DNA of 64,000 nt from positions 128,985 through 192,984 of the forward strand of contig JAHTBO010000003.1 in assembly GCA_019166125.1 (NCBI GenBank), given 5' to 3'. Made by a program: the position numbers and the translations under genes. The notes beneath the pieces were generated by a model that saw only the letters and a program-made list of their open reading frames with translations, did no database searches and was not told the origin of the DNA. Positions within the stretch are counted from its first letter, which is position 1; the number at the start of each line of letters is the position of its first letter. The stretch is from Alcaligenaceae bacterium CGII-47. Its GTDB lineage: Bacteria; Pseudomonadota; Gammaproteobacteria; Burkholderiales; Burkholderiaceae_B. Below, piece after piece: positions 7,497 through 15,563 of this stretch.

Positions 7497-8063
7497 ATGC
7501 TTCGCGACATCCTTTTATTCCTGCTTGATATTGCTTTTTCTCTATTCGGTATCACACTGATTCTGCGTGCTTGGATGTATGCCATCCGATTGCACCCATT
7601 TAACCCATACTCGCAGGCGATTCTGCACATCACTGATTGGATCGTTCAACCGTTACGTACGATCTTACCCACCACCAGTCGTGTCGATATCCCCAGCATC
7701 GTGGCGTGCTGGCTCACCGCGTTCATCTATCTGCTGCTCACCTGGGTGATTGCGCTAGGCGGTACGCTACCGGCTCTGGGCATGCTTGCGCCCGCCTTGC
7801 TGGCAGCCGTGCTCACAGCGCTCAAATGGCTATTCAATGTCGTGGTGTGGGCGACCTTGATCCAGGCGGTGCTGTCCTGGATCAATCCGCTCTCGCCAGT
7901 CATGCCGGTGCTCTACACCTTGACCGCACCCCTTCTTGATCCCATCCGGCGCATTTTGCCCAGGATGGGCGGGCTGGATCTATCGCCCTTGGTCCTGCTG
8001 GTGATCGCCCAGATCGCCATGATGGTCCTGCAGCATATGGCGTTCTCGGTGTTCGGGATGTAA
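7497..8063 (+). CDS. YggT-family integral membrane protein
   Basis: The 188-residue protein contains two copies of the YggT unit, each with two membrane helices. One lies around residues 8-90, including the phrase LHPFNPYSQAILHITDWIVQPLRTI, shown here as NPYSQA and QPLR. The second is around 105-185, with SWINPLSPV and PLLDPIRRILP. This doubled form is usual in proteobacteria. The family is linked to membrane stress and osmotic tolerance, and to cell shape or chloroplast nucleoid distribution in other lineages, but has no settled biochemical role. The ATG at 7497 matches the conserved N-terminus; in-frame starts lie up to 8 codons earlier. It is convergent with the glycine-zipper lipoprotein gene, with a 20-bp gap. 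Confidence 0.85.
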   Translation: MLRDILLFLLDIAFSLFGITLILRAWMYAIRLHPFNPYSQAILHITDWIVQPLRTILPTTSRVDIPSIVACWLTAFIYLLLTWVIALGGTLPALGMLAPALLAAVLTALKWLFNVVVWATLIQAVLSWINPLSPVMPVLYTLTAPLLDPIRRILPRMGGLDLSPLVLLVIAQIAMMVLQHMAFSVFGM

Positions 8064-8083
8064 TTCTGCCCTGATCAGGGTGC

Positions 8084-8584
8084 TTACATTGGCACGACGC
8101 GGGTCGGTCCACCACCACTGATGAGCTGCACGCGCTGGCCTGAGGCGAGCGGCACATCAGCAGCCTGAGCAACCACACGCGTCTCGCCATTATCCAGGCG
8201 TACGGTGATCTCGAGACCTTGCGTCTTGCCCATCTGATTTTCGACAGCATTACCCGCCATGCCACCCAGAATGGCGCCACCAATTGACGTCAGAATCTGT
8301 CCTCGGCCACCACCAATAGCACTCCCCGCTACGCCGCCCAACGCGCCACCCGCCACCATGCCCACGCCCGAGCTGCGATCGTTCTGGATGACCACCGAGC
8401 GCACTGACACCACTGTGCCATAACGCACAATTTGTTCCTGCTGAGCTTGCCCATAGGAATACGTCGAGCTTGATGCATTCTGGTTTGCGCAACCTGCCAG
8501 AATAGCCAGGGACGCCGCCAGCACGGTGACAGCAAGAACACGGCCCGTACGGTGACGGATTGGCTTTGAAATCATGGGTTTCAT
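8084..8584 (-). CDS. Glycine-zipper 2TM outer-membrane lipoprotein (SlyB/PcP type)
   Basis: The 166-residue protein starts with a lipoprotein signal peptide ending in LAGC (acylated C32). After a Ser/Gln-rich linker comes a glycine-zipper pair of helices (about residues 72-116: GVGMVAGGALGGVAGSAIG is the first half) and a C-terminal domain with a conserved VRLDNGETRVV stretch. This order is that of the SlyB/PcP 17-kDa antigen family of outer-membrane lipoproteins, thought to support envelope integrity. The start at 8584 is supported by AAGGAG 6 nt upstream and by the signal peptide; a longer open frame upstream overlaps the kinase gene and is rejected. It is the last gene of a minus-strand run that starts at the thioredoxin gene. 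Confidence 0.85.
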   Translation of the reverse strand: MKPMISKPIRHRTGRVLAVTVLAASLAILAGCANQNASSSTYSYGQAQQEQIVRYGTVVSVRSVVIQNDRSSGVGMVAGGALGGVAGSAIGGGRGQILTSIGGAILGGMAGNAVENQMGKTQGLEITVRLDNGETRVVAQAADVPLASGQRVQLISGGGPTRVVPM

Positions 8585-8627
8585 GAAAAACTCCTTATAG
8601 ATGAAACCGCGAACCGGTATGTCCGGC

Positions 8628-9575
8628 TCAGGATAGATCAGGTGCCTGGACGCCATACTGCTCGTATAGCTGACCGGCAATCTCTGATCTGCTTGGATGA
8701 TGATTCTGTGGTCCCTTGGAGGCGATTTTAATGCTCCCCATGACGTTCGCCAGACGGCAGGCGTCAATCAGACTCCAGCCTTGAACCAAGCCATACAACA
8801 GGCCTGCGCGGTGCGCATCCCCGCAACCGGTCGGGTCCACAATATCCTGTACGACCACAGGCGGGATTGCGGTCTGTACCCCATCAGCATACAGGTTAGC
8901 ACCGTGCGCACCACGCGTCACAACCACTGCCTGCAACCCCTCGGCAATCTGGGCCATGCTGCGTCCGGTACGCTGCTCGATCATCCTGGCCTCGTATTCA
9001 TTCGCAGTCAGAACGCTTGCCAAACCCAGCATCTCGTCCAGATCCGCGCCCTCAAACAGCGGCATTGCCTGGCCCAGGTCAAATACAAATGGGATACCCT
9101 GGGCGTGCAAGCGCCTGGCATGCGCAAACATACCGTCCTTTGAGTCCGGAGCCACGATCGCCCAGTCAGCCTTTTCGGCGCTGAGATCATTTGCAGCAGA
9201 GCGCAACATCGCACCTGGGTGAAATGAGGCGATCTGGTTATTATCCAGATCGGTCGTGATATAGCACTGTGCAGTAAACATATCGGGCAGCACACGAATT
9301 AGACGGGTATCGATCCCAAGTCCGCGCATCGCCTCCAGATAATCAGCCGCATCATTGCCTACCGTCCCGACGGGCAAGGGATTGGCGCCCAGCAGACGCA
9401 GGCTATAGGCGATATTGCCTGCACAACCACCATATTCTTTACGCATAGTCGGTACGTAAAAAGACACGCTCAGGGATTGGATACCCTCAGCCAGAATGTG
9501 ATCCTTAAAGTGTCCATCAAATACGGCTATCGTATCGAAGGCAACTGAACCACACACCAGTATTTCTCTAGACAT
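8628..9575 (-). CDS. PfkB-family carbohydrate/nucleoside kinase
   Basis: The 315-residue protein is a ribokinase-like (PfkB) sugar or nucleoside kinase. It has the N-terminal VCGSVAFD start, the PfkB signature-1 region around GGCAGNIAYSLRLLG (about residues 48-62), and the C-terminal signature DPTGCGDAHRAG (247-258) with catalytic base D253. The usual Ala of GAGD is Cys here. By similarity of the N-terminal part to adenosine kinase-like members it may phosphorylate adenosine or a sugar, but substrate cannot be fixed from sequence. The ATG at 9575 has GAGG 6 nt upstream. It starts 7 bp after the stop of the DUF3426 gene, so the two are co-transcribed with prmA and acc genes, a conserved neighbourhood in Alcaligenaceae. 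Confidence 0.85.
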   Translation of the reverse strand: MSREILVCGSVAFDTIAVFDGHFKDHILAEGIQSLSVSFYVPTMRKEYGGCAGNIAYSLRLLGANPLPVGTVGNDAADYLEAMRGLGIDTRLIRVLPDMFTAQCYITTDLDNNQIASFHPGAMLRSAANDLSAEKADWAIVAPDSKDGMFAHARRLHAQGIPFVFDLGQAMPLFEGADLDEMLGLASVLTANEYEARMIEQRTGRSMAQIAEGLQAVVVTRGAHGANLYADGVQTAIPPVVVQDIVDPTGCGDAHRAGLLYGLVQGWSLIDACRLANVMGSIKIASKGPQNHHPSRSEIAGQLYEQYGVQAPDLS

Positions 9576-9582
9576 GTATACC

Positions 9583-10530
9583 TCAGGGAAAAAATAAATC
9601 GAGCTGATAGCCATTGATCTGGATATCGTTGAGGGTAATCGGTATCCATACCCGCACCTCGCTATCCGGTGCGAAAGGGCCGGCGAGCTGTTGCGCTGTC
9701 AGGTACTCACGTGGACTCAGATTACGACGCACCAATTGCACCCCTGACGCATCATTCAAATCCAGCACGATAGCGGGCCACTCCTGTGGCTGCAGCGCCC
9801 GATTACGTAAACTAAAATGCAAGATGAAATGCCGCGGCACCGCGCCTATTTCAGTGTCATGGACGGTGGCGTCAAGCTTAAGGTCGGACCCGGTAATCGC
9901 GAGCTGCGTCAGATCACGGGCATACGGGACCTGGCAGCGCAGGGGCACGCAGGCTCGTACCAGCATGGGGCGTAGCGATGGGAAGGTCGATGCAAGCTGC
10001 GCCCGATACACATAGGTCAACTGGCCAAGCAATAAAACGAACCCCAGCAGCACCAACATACCCACCACCCAGCGCCCCAAGCGTTGCAACAATCCAATGT
10101 CCTCACGCCGCAGCAACGGCGCGGCAGAGCCTCCAAGCGACGCACCACGCACAGGATGGGGCTCGATAATAATTGAGGGACGGGTACTCGGGCCTGGGCG
10201 TTGATTTGGGGCCGCGCCACGCCCCTCACTGTCCGACGCATTATCCAGACTGCCAACAGTGAACTGCGGCTCGGCACCATCACGCGAAGAGCGGAAAACA
10301 TGCGGCGTAATAAACGGTGCAGACTCGCGTGTGGATACGGCTACAGGTGCTGGGCCGGGCGTTGGTTTGCCACTGTGCATCGGGGCGGTGGGCTCGGACA
10401 CGACCTCGGCATAGCCGTCAAAAATATGTGCACACTGCACGCAGCGAATATAACCCTTGCGCAGTTGTAAATCCTGCAAGCCGACCTGAAAAACGGTACT
10501 GCAATGAGGACAACGCGTGGTCAGATCCAT
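9583..10530 (-). CDS. Zinc-ribbon and DUF3426 membrane protein
   Basis: The 315-residue protein begins with an MJ0042-type zinc ribbon (C7-x2-C10 and C30-x2-C33). A long Pro/Ser/Thr-rich, probably disordered linker follows (about 40-150), then one transmembrane helix (about 162-184) and a periplasmic DUF3426 domain (about 190-315, with RNRALQPQEWPAIVLDLND as a landmark). Such proteins are common in betaproteobacteria between prmA and a kinase gene; their role is unknown. The layout, a cytoplasmic zinc finger joined to an extracytoplasmic domain, suggests signal transfer or anchoring, which is inference. The start at 10530 is chosen because it places the zinc ribbon at the N-terminus. A longer open frame to 10584 overlaps prmA. 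Confidence 0.8.
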   Translation of the reverse strand: MDLTTRCPHCSTVFQVGLQDLQLRKGYIRCVQCAHIFDGYAEVVSEPTAPMHSGKPTPGPAPVAVSTRESAPFITPHVFRSSRDGAEPQFTVGSLDNASDSEGRGAAPNQRPGPSTRPSIIIEPHPVRGASLGGSAAPLLRREDIGLLQRLGRWVVGMLVLLGFVLLLGQLTYVYRAQLASTFPSLRPMLVRACVPLRCQVPYARDLTQLAITGSDLKLDATVHDTEIGAVPRHFILHFSLRNRALQPQEWPAIVLDLNDASGVQLVRRNLSPREYLTAQQLAGPFAPDSEVRVWIPITLNDIQINGYQLDLFFP

Positions 10531-10546
10531 GTCGCTCACCCCGTGC

Positions 10547-11458
10547 TCAGGCCCGGTGCCCAGCCAGACATACCCATCCTTCACGCGTCTGCCAGACCTC
10601 TAGGGTGATCCACGGCGCATAGGCCTGAGCGACCTCAAGGGCTTGCCGCTCTAACACGCCAGAGAGCACCAGTGCCCCCCCCGGCTGCACCCGCGCGACC
10701 AGCAAGGGTGCCAGCACCTTAAGGGGATTAGACAAAATATTTGCGACGACGATCTGGCTGCGTCCGTCCGGTAGCTCATTAGGCAAAAAGGCCTCGACCT
10801 GGACAAGATTAATGGCAGCATTCTGACGCGTAGAGAGCACCGCCTGCTCATCGATATCCACAGCATGCACAACGCCCGCACCCAACATACGGGCAGCAAT
10901 CGCCAGAATCCCCGAACCACACCCGTAGTCGAGCACGGTCTGCCCTGGCTGGAGATGATCCGACAGCCATTGGAGGCATAGGTGGGTGGTGGCATGGCTG
11001 CCTGTGCCAAAAGCCAGACCAGGATCCAATTCGATCCGAATGGCCCCGTCCTGTGAGCGTGTGGGTAGATCAACATCATCACGGTGCCAGCTCGGGACGA
11101 TCCATATTCGATCAGAGACAACGATCGGGCCGAATTGGGATTGCGTCAGGCGCACCCAATCTGCATCGGGCACCTCGCGCACAATCCAGTCCTGCGCGCG
11201 TCCGTCGCCCAGCCCCGCCGCCAAGACCGGCGCCATCAACTGCGCGGGATCCAGGCCATCAGGCAAAAGCACCAATACGCGATTACGCTGCCAGGCCTGC
11301 ACCTCAGGCTCGGTACCCGGTTCGCCAAACAAGGGCTGTTCGTGCTCGGTATCCTCGTCAGCGTCCTCTACCGACACCGCCAGCGCACCTGCCTCCAGCA
11401 ACATATCGGATAGCACCTCAGCCTGACGCTCGGGACAGATCAGAACCAGCTCACGCAT
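10547..11458 (-). CDS. prmA: Ribosomal protein L11 methyltransferase
   Basis: PrmA trimethylates lysines and the N-terminus of ribosomal protein L11 using S-adenosylmethionine. The 303-residue protein has the expected N-terminal substrate-recognition domain (1-90). The conserved linker and [12 protein letters not shown] segment is at about 148-158, the SAM-binding motif DYGCGSG at 177-183, and the NILSNPLK motif near 243 corresponds to the N-P-P-like catalytic loop. It lies directly downstream of accC (15-bp gap), an arrangement conserved in many proteobacteria, and upstream of the DUF3426 gene. Length and motifs are normal. Confidence 0.95.
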   Translation of the reverse strand: MRELVLICPERQAEVLSDMLLEAGALAVSVEDADEDTEHEQPLFGEPGTEPEVQAWQRNRVLVLLPDGLDPAQLMAPVLAAGLGDGRAQDWIVREVPDADWVRLTQSQFGPIVVSDRIWIVPSWHRDDVDLPTRSQDGAIRIELDPGLAFGTGSHATTHLCLQWLSDHLQPGQTVLDYGCGSGILAIAARMLGAGVVHAVDIDEQAVLSTRQNAAINLVQVEAFLPNELPDGRSQIVVANILSNPLKVLAPLLVARVQPGGALVLSGVLERQALEVAQAYAPWITLEVWQTREGWVCLAGHRA

Positions 11459-11473
11459 ACGGCTCCCCCTGCC

Positions 11474-12820
11474 TCAAGACCGCTGGGCGAGCTTTTGCTC
11501 AAGATAATGGATGCTCGTGCCGCCCTTGAGGAAATTTGCGTCCTGCAACAACTCACGGTGCAATGGAATATTCGTCAGGATACCTTCGACAATCATCTCG
11601 GACAAGGCGATATCCATACGCGCGAGCGCCTGGTGGCGTGTATCGCCATAGGTGATGAGCTTAGCGATCATCGAGTCGTAATGCGAGGGCACCATATAGC
11701 CACTAAATACGTGGGAATCCATGCGCACACCCGGCCCACCCGGCGTATGCCAATTGGTAATCCGGCCCGGACTGGGCGTGAATTTAAAGGGATCCTCGGC
11801 ATTGATGCGGCACTCTACTGCATGGCCGTTCAAATGGATATCACGCTGGCGCAAGGTGAACTTTTCACCCGCTGCAATGCGGATCTGCTGCTGCACGAGG
11901 TCAATCCCTGTGATCATCTCTGTGACCGTATGCTCGACCTGAATGCGCGTATTCATCTCGATAAAGAAAAACTCGCCGTTCTCGTACAGGAACTCAAACG
12001 TTCCCGCACCGCGATAACGCATCGAACGACACGCCTGGGCACAACGCTCGCCGATTACCTCGATTGCTGCACGATCAATACCTGGCGCTGGTGCCTCTTC
12101 GATGATTTTTTGATTGCGGCGCTGCATCGAACAGTCGCGCTCACCCAGCCAGATGGCCTTGCCCTGGCCATCGGCCAGGATTTGAATCTCGATGTGCCGG
12201 GGGTTCTCGAGGTATTTTTCGAGGTAAACCTCGGGGTTATTAAAGGCTGCGCCCGCCTCAGTGCGCGTCATGGCGACGGCCGTCAACAACGCCGCCTCGG
12301 TGTACACCACCCGCATGCCACGTCCGCCCCCCCCGCCTGCTGCCTTGATAATCACGGGGTAGCCGACTTCGTTGGCTGTCCGGATGATTTCATCCGGGTC
12401 TGCAGTCAGGGCACCGCCAGAGCCTGGAACGACAGGTACGCCTGCGGCAATCATGGCCTGTTTGGCGCTGACCTTGTCACCCATTACGCGGATTGTCTCG
12501 GGGCGCGGACCGATAAAGACAAAGCCGCTTTTTTCGACTCGATCCGCAAAGTCTGCGCTCTCGGCGAGAAACCCATACCCCGGATGAATCGCCTCGGAAT
12601 CTGTCACCTCAGCCGCCGAAATAATCGCCGGCATACTCAAATAGCTCTCCTGGGCGGATGCCGGCCCGATACACACCGACTCATCGGCCAGACGGACGTA
12701 TTTGGCGTCGCGATCGGCTTCGGAATGCACCACAACAGTCTTGATACCCAGCTCGCGACAGGCACGCTGGATGCGCAGAGCAATCTCACCGCGATTTGCA
12801 ATCAGGATTTTTTCAAACAT
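11474..12820 (-). CDS. accC: Acetyl-CoA carboxylase, biotin carboxylase subunit
   Basis: AccC carboxylates biotin on AccB using ATP and bicarbonate, the first half-reaction of malonyl-CoA synthesis for fatty acids. The 448-residue protein has the complete layout: an N-terminal preATP-grasp domain ([13 protein letters not shown]), an ATP-grasp core with the glycine-rich loop [12 protein letters not shown] near 159-170, the EAPAPG segment, the active-site [13 protein letters not shown] stretch near 290, and the C-terminal biotin-carboxylase domain. It starts 3 bp after accB stops and is followed by prmA. A very long open frame on the opposite strand (11495-13084) is a coding shadow. Confidence 0.98.
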   Translation of the reverse strand: MFEKILIANRGEIALRIQRACRELGIKTVVVHSEADRDAKYVRLADESVCIGPASAQESYLSMPAIISAAEVTDSEAIHPGYGFLAESADFADRVEKSGFVFIGPRPETIRVMGDKVSAKQAMIAAGVPVVPGSGGALTADPDEIIRTANEVGYPVIIKAAGGGGGRGMRVVYTEAALLTAVAMTRTEAGAAFNNPEVYLEKYLENPRHIEIQILADGQGKAIWLGERDCSMQRRNQKIIEEAPAPGIDRAAIEVIGERCAQACRSMRYRGAGTFEFLYENGEFFFIEMNTRIQVEHTVTEMITGIDLVQQQIRIAAGEKFTLRQRDIHLNGHAVECRINAEDPFKFTPSPGRITNWHTPGGPGVRMDSHVFSGYMVPSHYDSMIAKLITYGDTRHQALARMDIALSEMIVEGILTNIPLHRELLQDANFLKGGTSIHYLEQKLAQRS

Positions 12821-12823
12821 CGC

Positions 12824-13258
12824 TTAGCCAATCACAAACAGGGGTTGTCCGTACTCAACCGGCTCGCCGTTCTCGACGAGGACCTCCTTCACTACACCGG
12901 ACTTATCTGCCTCGATTTCGTTGAGCAGCTTCATTGCCTCGATGATGCACAAGGGCTCACCCTCTTTGACGGATTGGCCCACCTCGACAAATGGCGAAGA
13001 GCTCGGGTTGGGCGCACGGTAGAACGTGCCAACCATGGGGGCCTTGACCTGATGCCCCTGAACGACAGGTACCGCCTCGGTTGACGCCGCCGGCATCACG
13101 CTTGCTGCAGCTGCGGGCGCTGCGGGGTAGGCGAGCGGCTGCGAGGCCTGGGAGAATTTAACGATCCTGACCTTACCCTCGCCCTCGGTGATTTCAAGTT
13201 CGGCAATCCCGGAATCCGACACCAGGTCGATCAGCGTTTTGAGTTTTCTAAGATCCAT
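12824..13258 (-). CDS. accB: Acetyl-CoA carboxylase, biotin carboxyl carrier protein
   Basis: The 144-residue carrier has an N-terminal dimerisation helix (1-35), an Ala/Pro-rich flexible linker (about 40-66) and a biotinyl domain (about 70-144). The biotin attachment lysine is K110 in EAMKLLNEI. The characteristic thumb of bacterial BCCP ([12 protein letters not shown], 84-95) is present. The ATG at 13258 (MDLRKLK) matches the family N-terminus, with GGGAAG upstream; a start four codons earlier is possible. It is first in the accB-accC-prmA run. In related genomes aroQ often precedes accB; here a 280-bp non-coding gap and a thioredoxin gene are found instead. Confidence 0.97.
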   Translation of the reverse strand: MDLRKLKTLIDLVSDSGIAELEITEGEGKVRIVKFSQASQPLAYPAAPAAAASVMPAASTEAVPVVQGHQVKAPMVGTFYRAPNPSSSPFVEVGQSVKEGEPLCIIEAMKLLNEIEADKSGVVKEVLVENGEPVEYGQPLFVIG

Positions 13259-13538
13259 AAAACTTCCCATGTGCTGTGCGCCACAGTGCGCACTAACGTT
13301 AGATATTATGTCCCGTTCGGTCGCGGGCGAGTAGTAGGTGACAGATAAAAATTTGCCGTCGATCTACCTCACATCCCTGGCGGGACGGAAACGGGCGACG
13401 GCCAAGAATAAGCTGCGGATACACCGACATGCCTGACACGCGTCGCAGCTCAGGCCAAACGGGTCCGACACTGCGTCTTTTTACGCTAAAAACGCCGATT
13501 TGTCCACGAAGACAAGGGTTGAATACAAAAATTCCAGA
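13259..13538. other. Gene-free stretch between the thioredoxin gene and accB
   Basis: No gene is supported here. The stretch probably holds the accB promoter, read on the minus strand. A CATAAT -10-like box near 13305-13310 lies about 50 nt before the start but without a good -35. A perfect 10-bp palindrome CTAACGTTAG (13293-13302) and a CTGTG/CACAG hairpin (13274-13286) lie in the putative leader. A hairpin with A/T-rich arms (13473-13495) just after the thioredoxin stop codon may end that transcript. Confidence 0.4.
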
Positions 13539-14060
13539 CTAATTTGAAACCTGGCGTATCTGTTCCAGTTGGGCACGCAGTGCGTTGGGCTGGACCTCTC
13601 CGAGCACAACATGCGCGATACGTCCGTCACGATCGAACAGCACCGTGAACGGTAGGCCGCCTGCTTTATTACCCAGGTTGCGCATTAACGCGATCCCTTG
13701 GGTCCCTGTCAGCAGCAAGGGATAGGATACCTTGACCTTTTGGACAAACCGCTCGACATTGACCCGGGTATCGATTGCCAGACCGAGGAACACGACGTCT
13801 GGGTAGTCGTGGTGCATGGCGTCAAGGTCAGGCATCTCGCGCACGCATGGCGGACACCAACTCGCCCAAAAATTAGCCAATACAGGTCGGCCCACTAAGG
13901 TCGACAAAGCCAGGTCCTTACCTTGCAGATCCGCAAAGGTGTAACCAAAAAATGGATTGGGGGGCAACAGTGCTGCGCTGGCAGCTGATAGACCCAGCCC
14001 GGACACCCCAATACCCAGGGAAAACCGACCAGCATGGCTCAGGAAGTCGCGCCTGTTCAT
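13539..14060 (-). CDS. TlpA-family thiol-disulfide oxidoreductase with Tat-like signal
   Basis: The 173-residue protein has a thioredoxin-like fold of the TlpA/ResA kind with the redox motif WCPPC (C69, C72) and the cis-Pro region GLPFTVLFDRDG near 142-153. The N-terminus reads MNRRDFLSHAG, followed by a hydrophobic stretch with many Ala/Gly. This fits a twin-arginine (Tat) export signal, unusual for TlpA proteins, which mostly use Sec signals. It is predicted to be a periplasmic reductase, for example for cytochrome c maturation or an oxidised thiol protein, but no partner is adjacent. The ATG at 14060 has AGGTG upstream; a GTG one codon earlier is an alternative. It is divergent from mpl across 73 bp. 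Confidence 0.85.
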   Translation of the reverse strand: MNRRDFLSHAGRFSLGIGVSGLGLSAASAALLPPNPFFGYTFADLQGKDLALSTLVGRPVLANFWASWCPPCVREMPDLDAMHHDYPDVVFLGLAIDTRVNVERFVQKVKVSYPLLLTGTQGIALMRNLGNKAGGLPFTVLFDRDGRIAHVVLGEVQPNALRAQLEQIRQVSN

Positions 14061-14133
14061 CACATCACCTACTTGATACTGATACGCTGTGGATCATAGC
14101 ATTGGGCCATACAATACAAGCCGGAGGATTTCA

Positions 14134-15516
14134 ATGCACGTACATATATTAGGCATCTGCGGCACGTTCATGGGCGGTCTGGCACTGATCGCCCGATCGG
14201 CCGGACATACCGTGACCGGTTGCGATGCGGGCGTCTACCCTCCCATGAGCACCCAGCTCCAGGAGCAGGGTATCACCTTGATCGAGGGCTTTGAGGCCGG
14301 GCAGATCGCGCTCAAACCTGATCTGTATGTAATCGGCAATATCGTCAGCCGCGGCAACCCGCTGATGGAAGCCATCCTCAACCAAGGCCTGCCTTACGTG
14401 TCGGGTCCGCAATGGTTGGGCGAGCAAGTTTTGCATGCCCAGCATGTGCTGGCTGTGGCCGGCACCCATGGCAAAACCACCACGAGCGCGATGTTGGCAT
14501 GGATCTTTGAGCACGCCCGCCAACCAGCAAACTTCCTCATCGGCGGCGTCGCACCTGATCTGGGGGTCTCGGCACGCTACAACCCGACACGCCAACATTT
14601 CGTGATCGAAGCGGATGAATACGACACAGCGTTTTTTGACAAACGCTCAAAATTTATCCACTATCGTCCACGCACGGCCATCCTGAATAATCTGGAGTAT
14701 GACCATGCAGATATTTTCCCCGACCTACACGCCATCGAGACACAATTTAATCATCTGGTACGCACCATCCCGAGCCAAGGCCTAATCATCCGACCCCGGC
14801 ATGACGAGGCACTCGACCGCGTTCTGGCGCGCGGCTGCTGGACGCCTGTCGAGCACCTCGGACCGGGCGGGCATTGGCAAGCGATTGCCGACCGCCAGGA
14901 CGAAGGGCGCAGCACAATCATCCATGACGGCCAGGAAGTGGGCGCAATCAGCTGGAGTTTGAGCGGTGCGCATAATCGAGCCAATGCGCTGGCAGCGCTG
15001 GCTGCCGCCAATCACATTGGCATACCTGCACAGGAAGGCATCGCCGCATTATGTACCTTTCAAGGTATCAAGCGGCGCATGGAGTTACGCGGCACCGTGC
15101 GCGGCGTACGGGTCTTCGACGACTTTGCCCACCATCCCAGCGCCATCGCCACGACGATTGCCGGCTTGCGTCAGCGCATTGGGACTACCCGTCGTATCCT
15201 CGCCGTCATCGAGCCACGCTCGAACACGATGAAGCTGGGCGCCATGGCAGATCGTCTACCCGAGGCCCTAGCCCAAGCAGATCTGGTCTTTTGTTATGGT
15301 GAGGTGCACGGCAAGCATGCGCTGGGCTGGAATCCTGCCGAAATATTCCAATCGATGGGAACACGTGCCTGGTCCGGCAGTAAGCTGGATTCACTCATTG
15401 ATGCCATCTGCAAGGCAGCGCGCCCTCAGGACGATATTCTCGTGATGAGTAACGGCAGCTTTGGCAACATTCATCAAAAATTACTCGACGCTCTGGGCCA
15501 GTCTGATTCGCACTGA
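14134..15516 (+). CDS. mpl: UDP-MurNAc:L-Ala-gamma-D-Glu-meso-DAP ligase
   Basis: Mpl attaches the recycled tripeptide L-Ala-gamma-D-Glu-meso-DAP to UDP-N-acetylmuramate, re-entering muropeptides into peptidoglycan synthesis in the cytosol. The 460-residue protein is a Mur-ligase: Rossmann-like N-terminal domain (HILGICGTFMGG), P-loop GTHGKTTT at 110-117, central domain with EADEYDTAFFDKRSKF as landmark, and the C-terminal domain beginning with the DFAHHPSAI motif. The start at 14134 has GGAGG at 14123-14127. It fits functionally with AmpG (56438-57682) elsewhere in this window, the permease that imports anhydromuropeptides. The next gene, an RNB exonuclease, follows after 47 bp. Confidence 0.95.
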   Translation: MHVHILGICGTFMGGLALIARSAGHTVTGCDAGVYPPMSTQLQEQGITLIEGFEAGQIALKPDLYVIGNIVSRGNPLMEAILNQGLPYVSGPQWLGEQVLHAQHVLAVAGTHGKTTTSAMLAWIFEHARQPANFLIGGVAPDLGVSARYNPTRQHFVIEADEYDTAFFDKRSKFIHYRPRTAILNNLEYDHADIFPDLHAIETQFNHLVRTIPSQGLIIRPRHDEALDRVLARGCWTPVEHLGPGGHWQAIADRQDEGRSTIIHDGQEVGAISWSLSGAHNRANALAALAAANHIGIPAQEGIAALCTFQGIKRRMELRGTVRGVRVFDDFAHHPSAIATTIAGLRQRIGTTRRILAVIEPRSNTMKLGAMADRLPEALAQADLVFCYGEVHGKHALGWNPAEIFQSMGTRAWSGSKLDSLIDAICKAARPQDDILVMSNGSFGNIHQKLLDALGQSDSH

Positions 15517-15563
15517 TTGACCTTCAAGCCGCCCGATCACCCGAACTTAATAACATAGCCAAT

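Noticed and set aside
11495-13084. A 529-codon open frame on the plus strand opposite accC and accB
   Set aside because: It mirrors the real genes in a frame favoured by their GC-rich codons, has low-complexity His/Cys/Arg-rich content and no recognisable domain or ribosome site.
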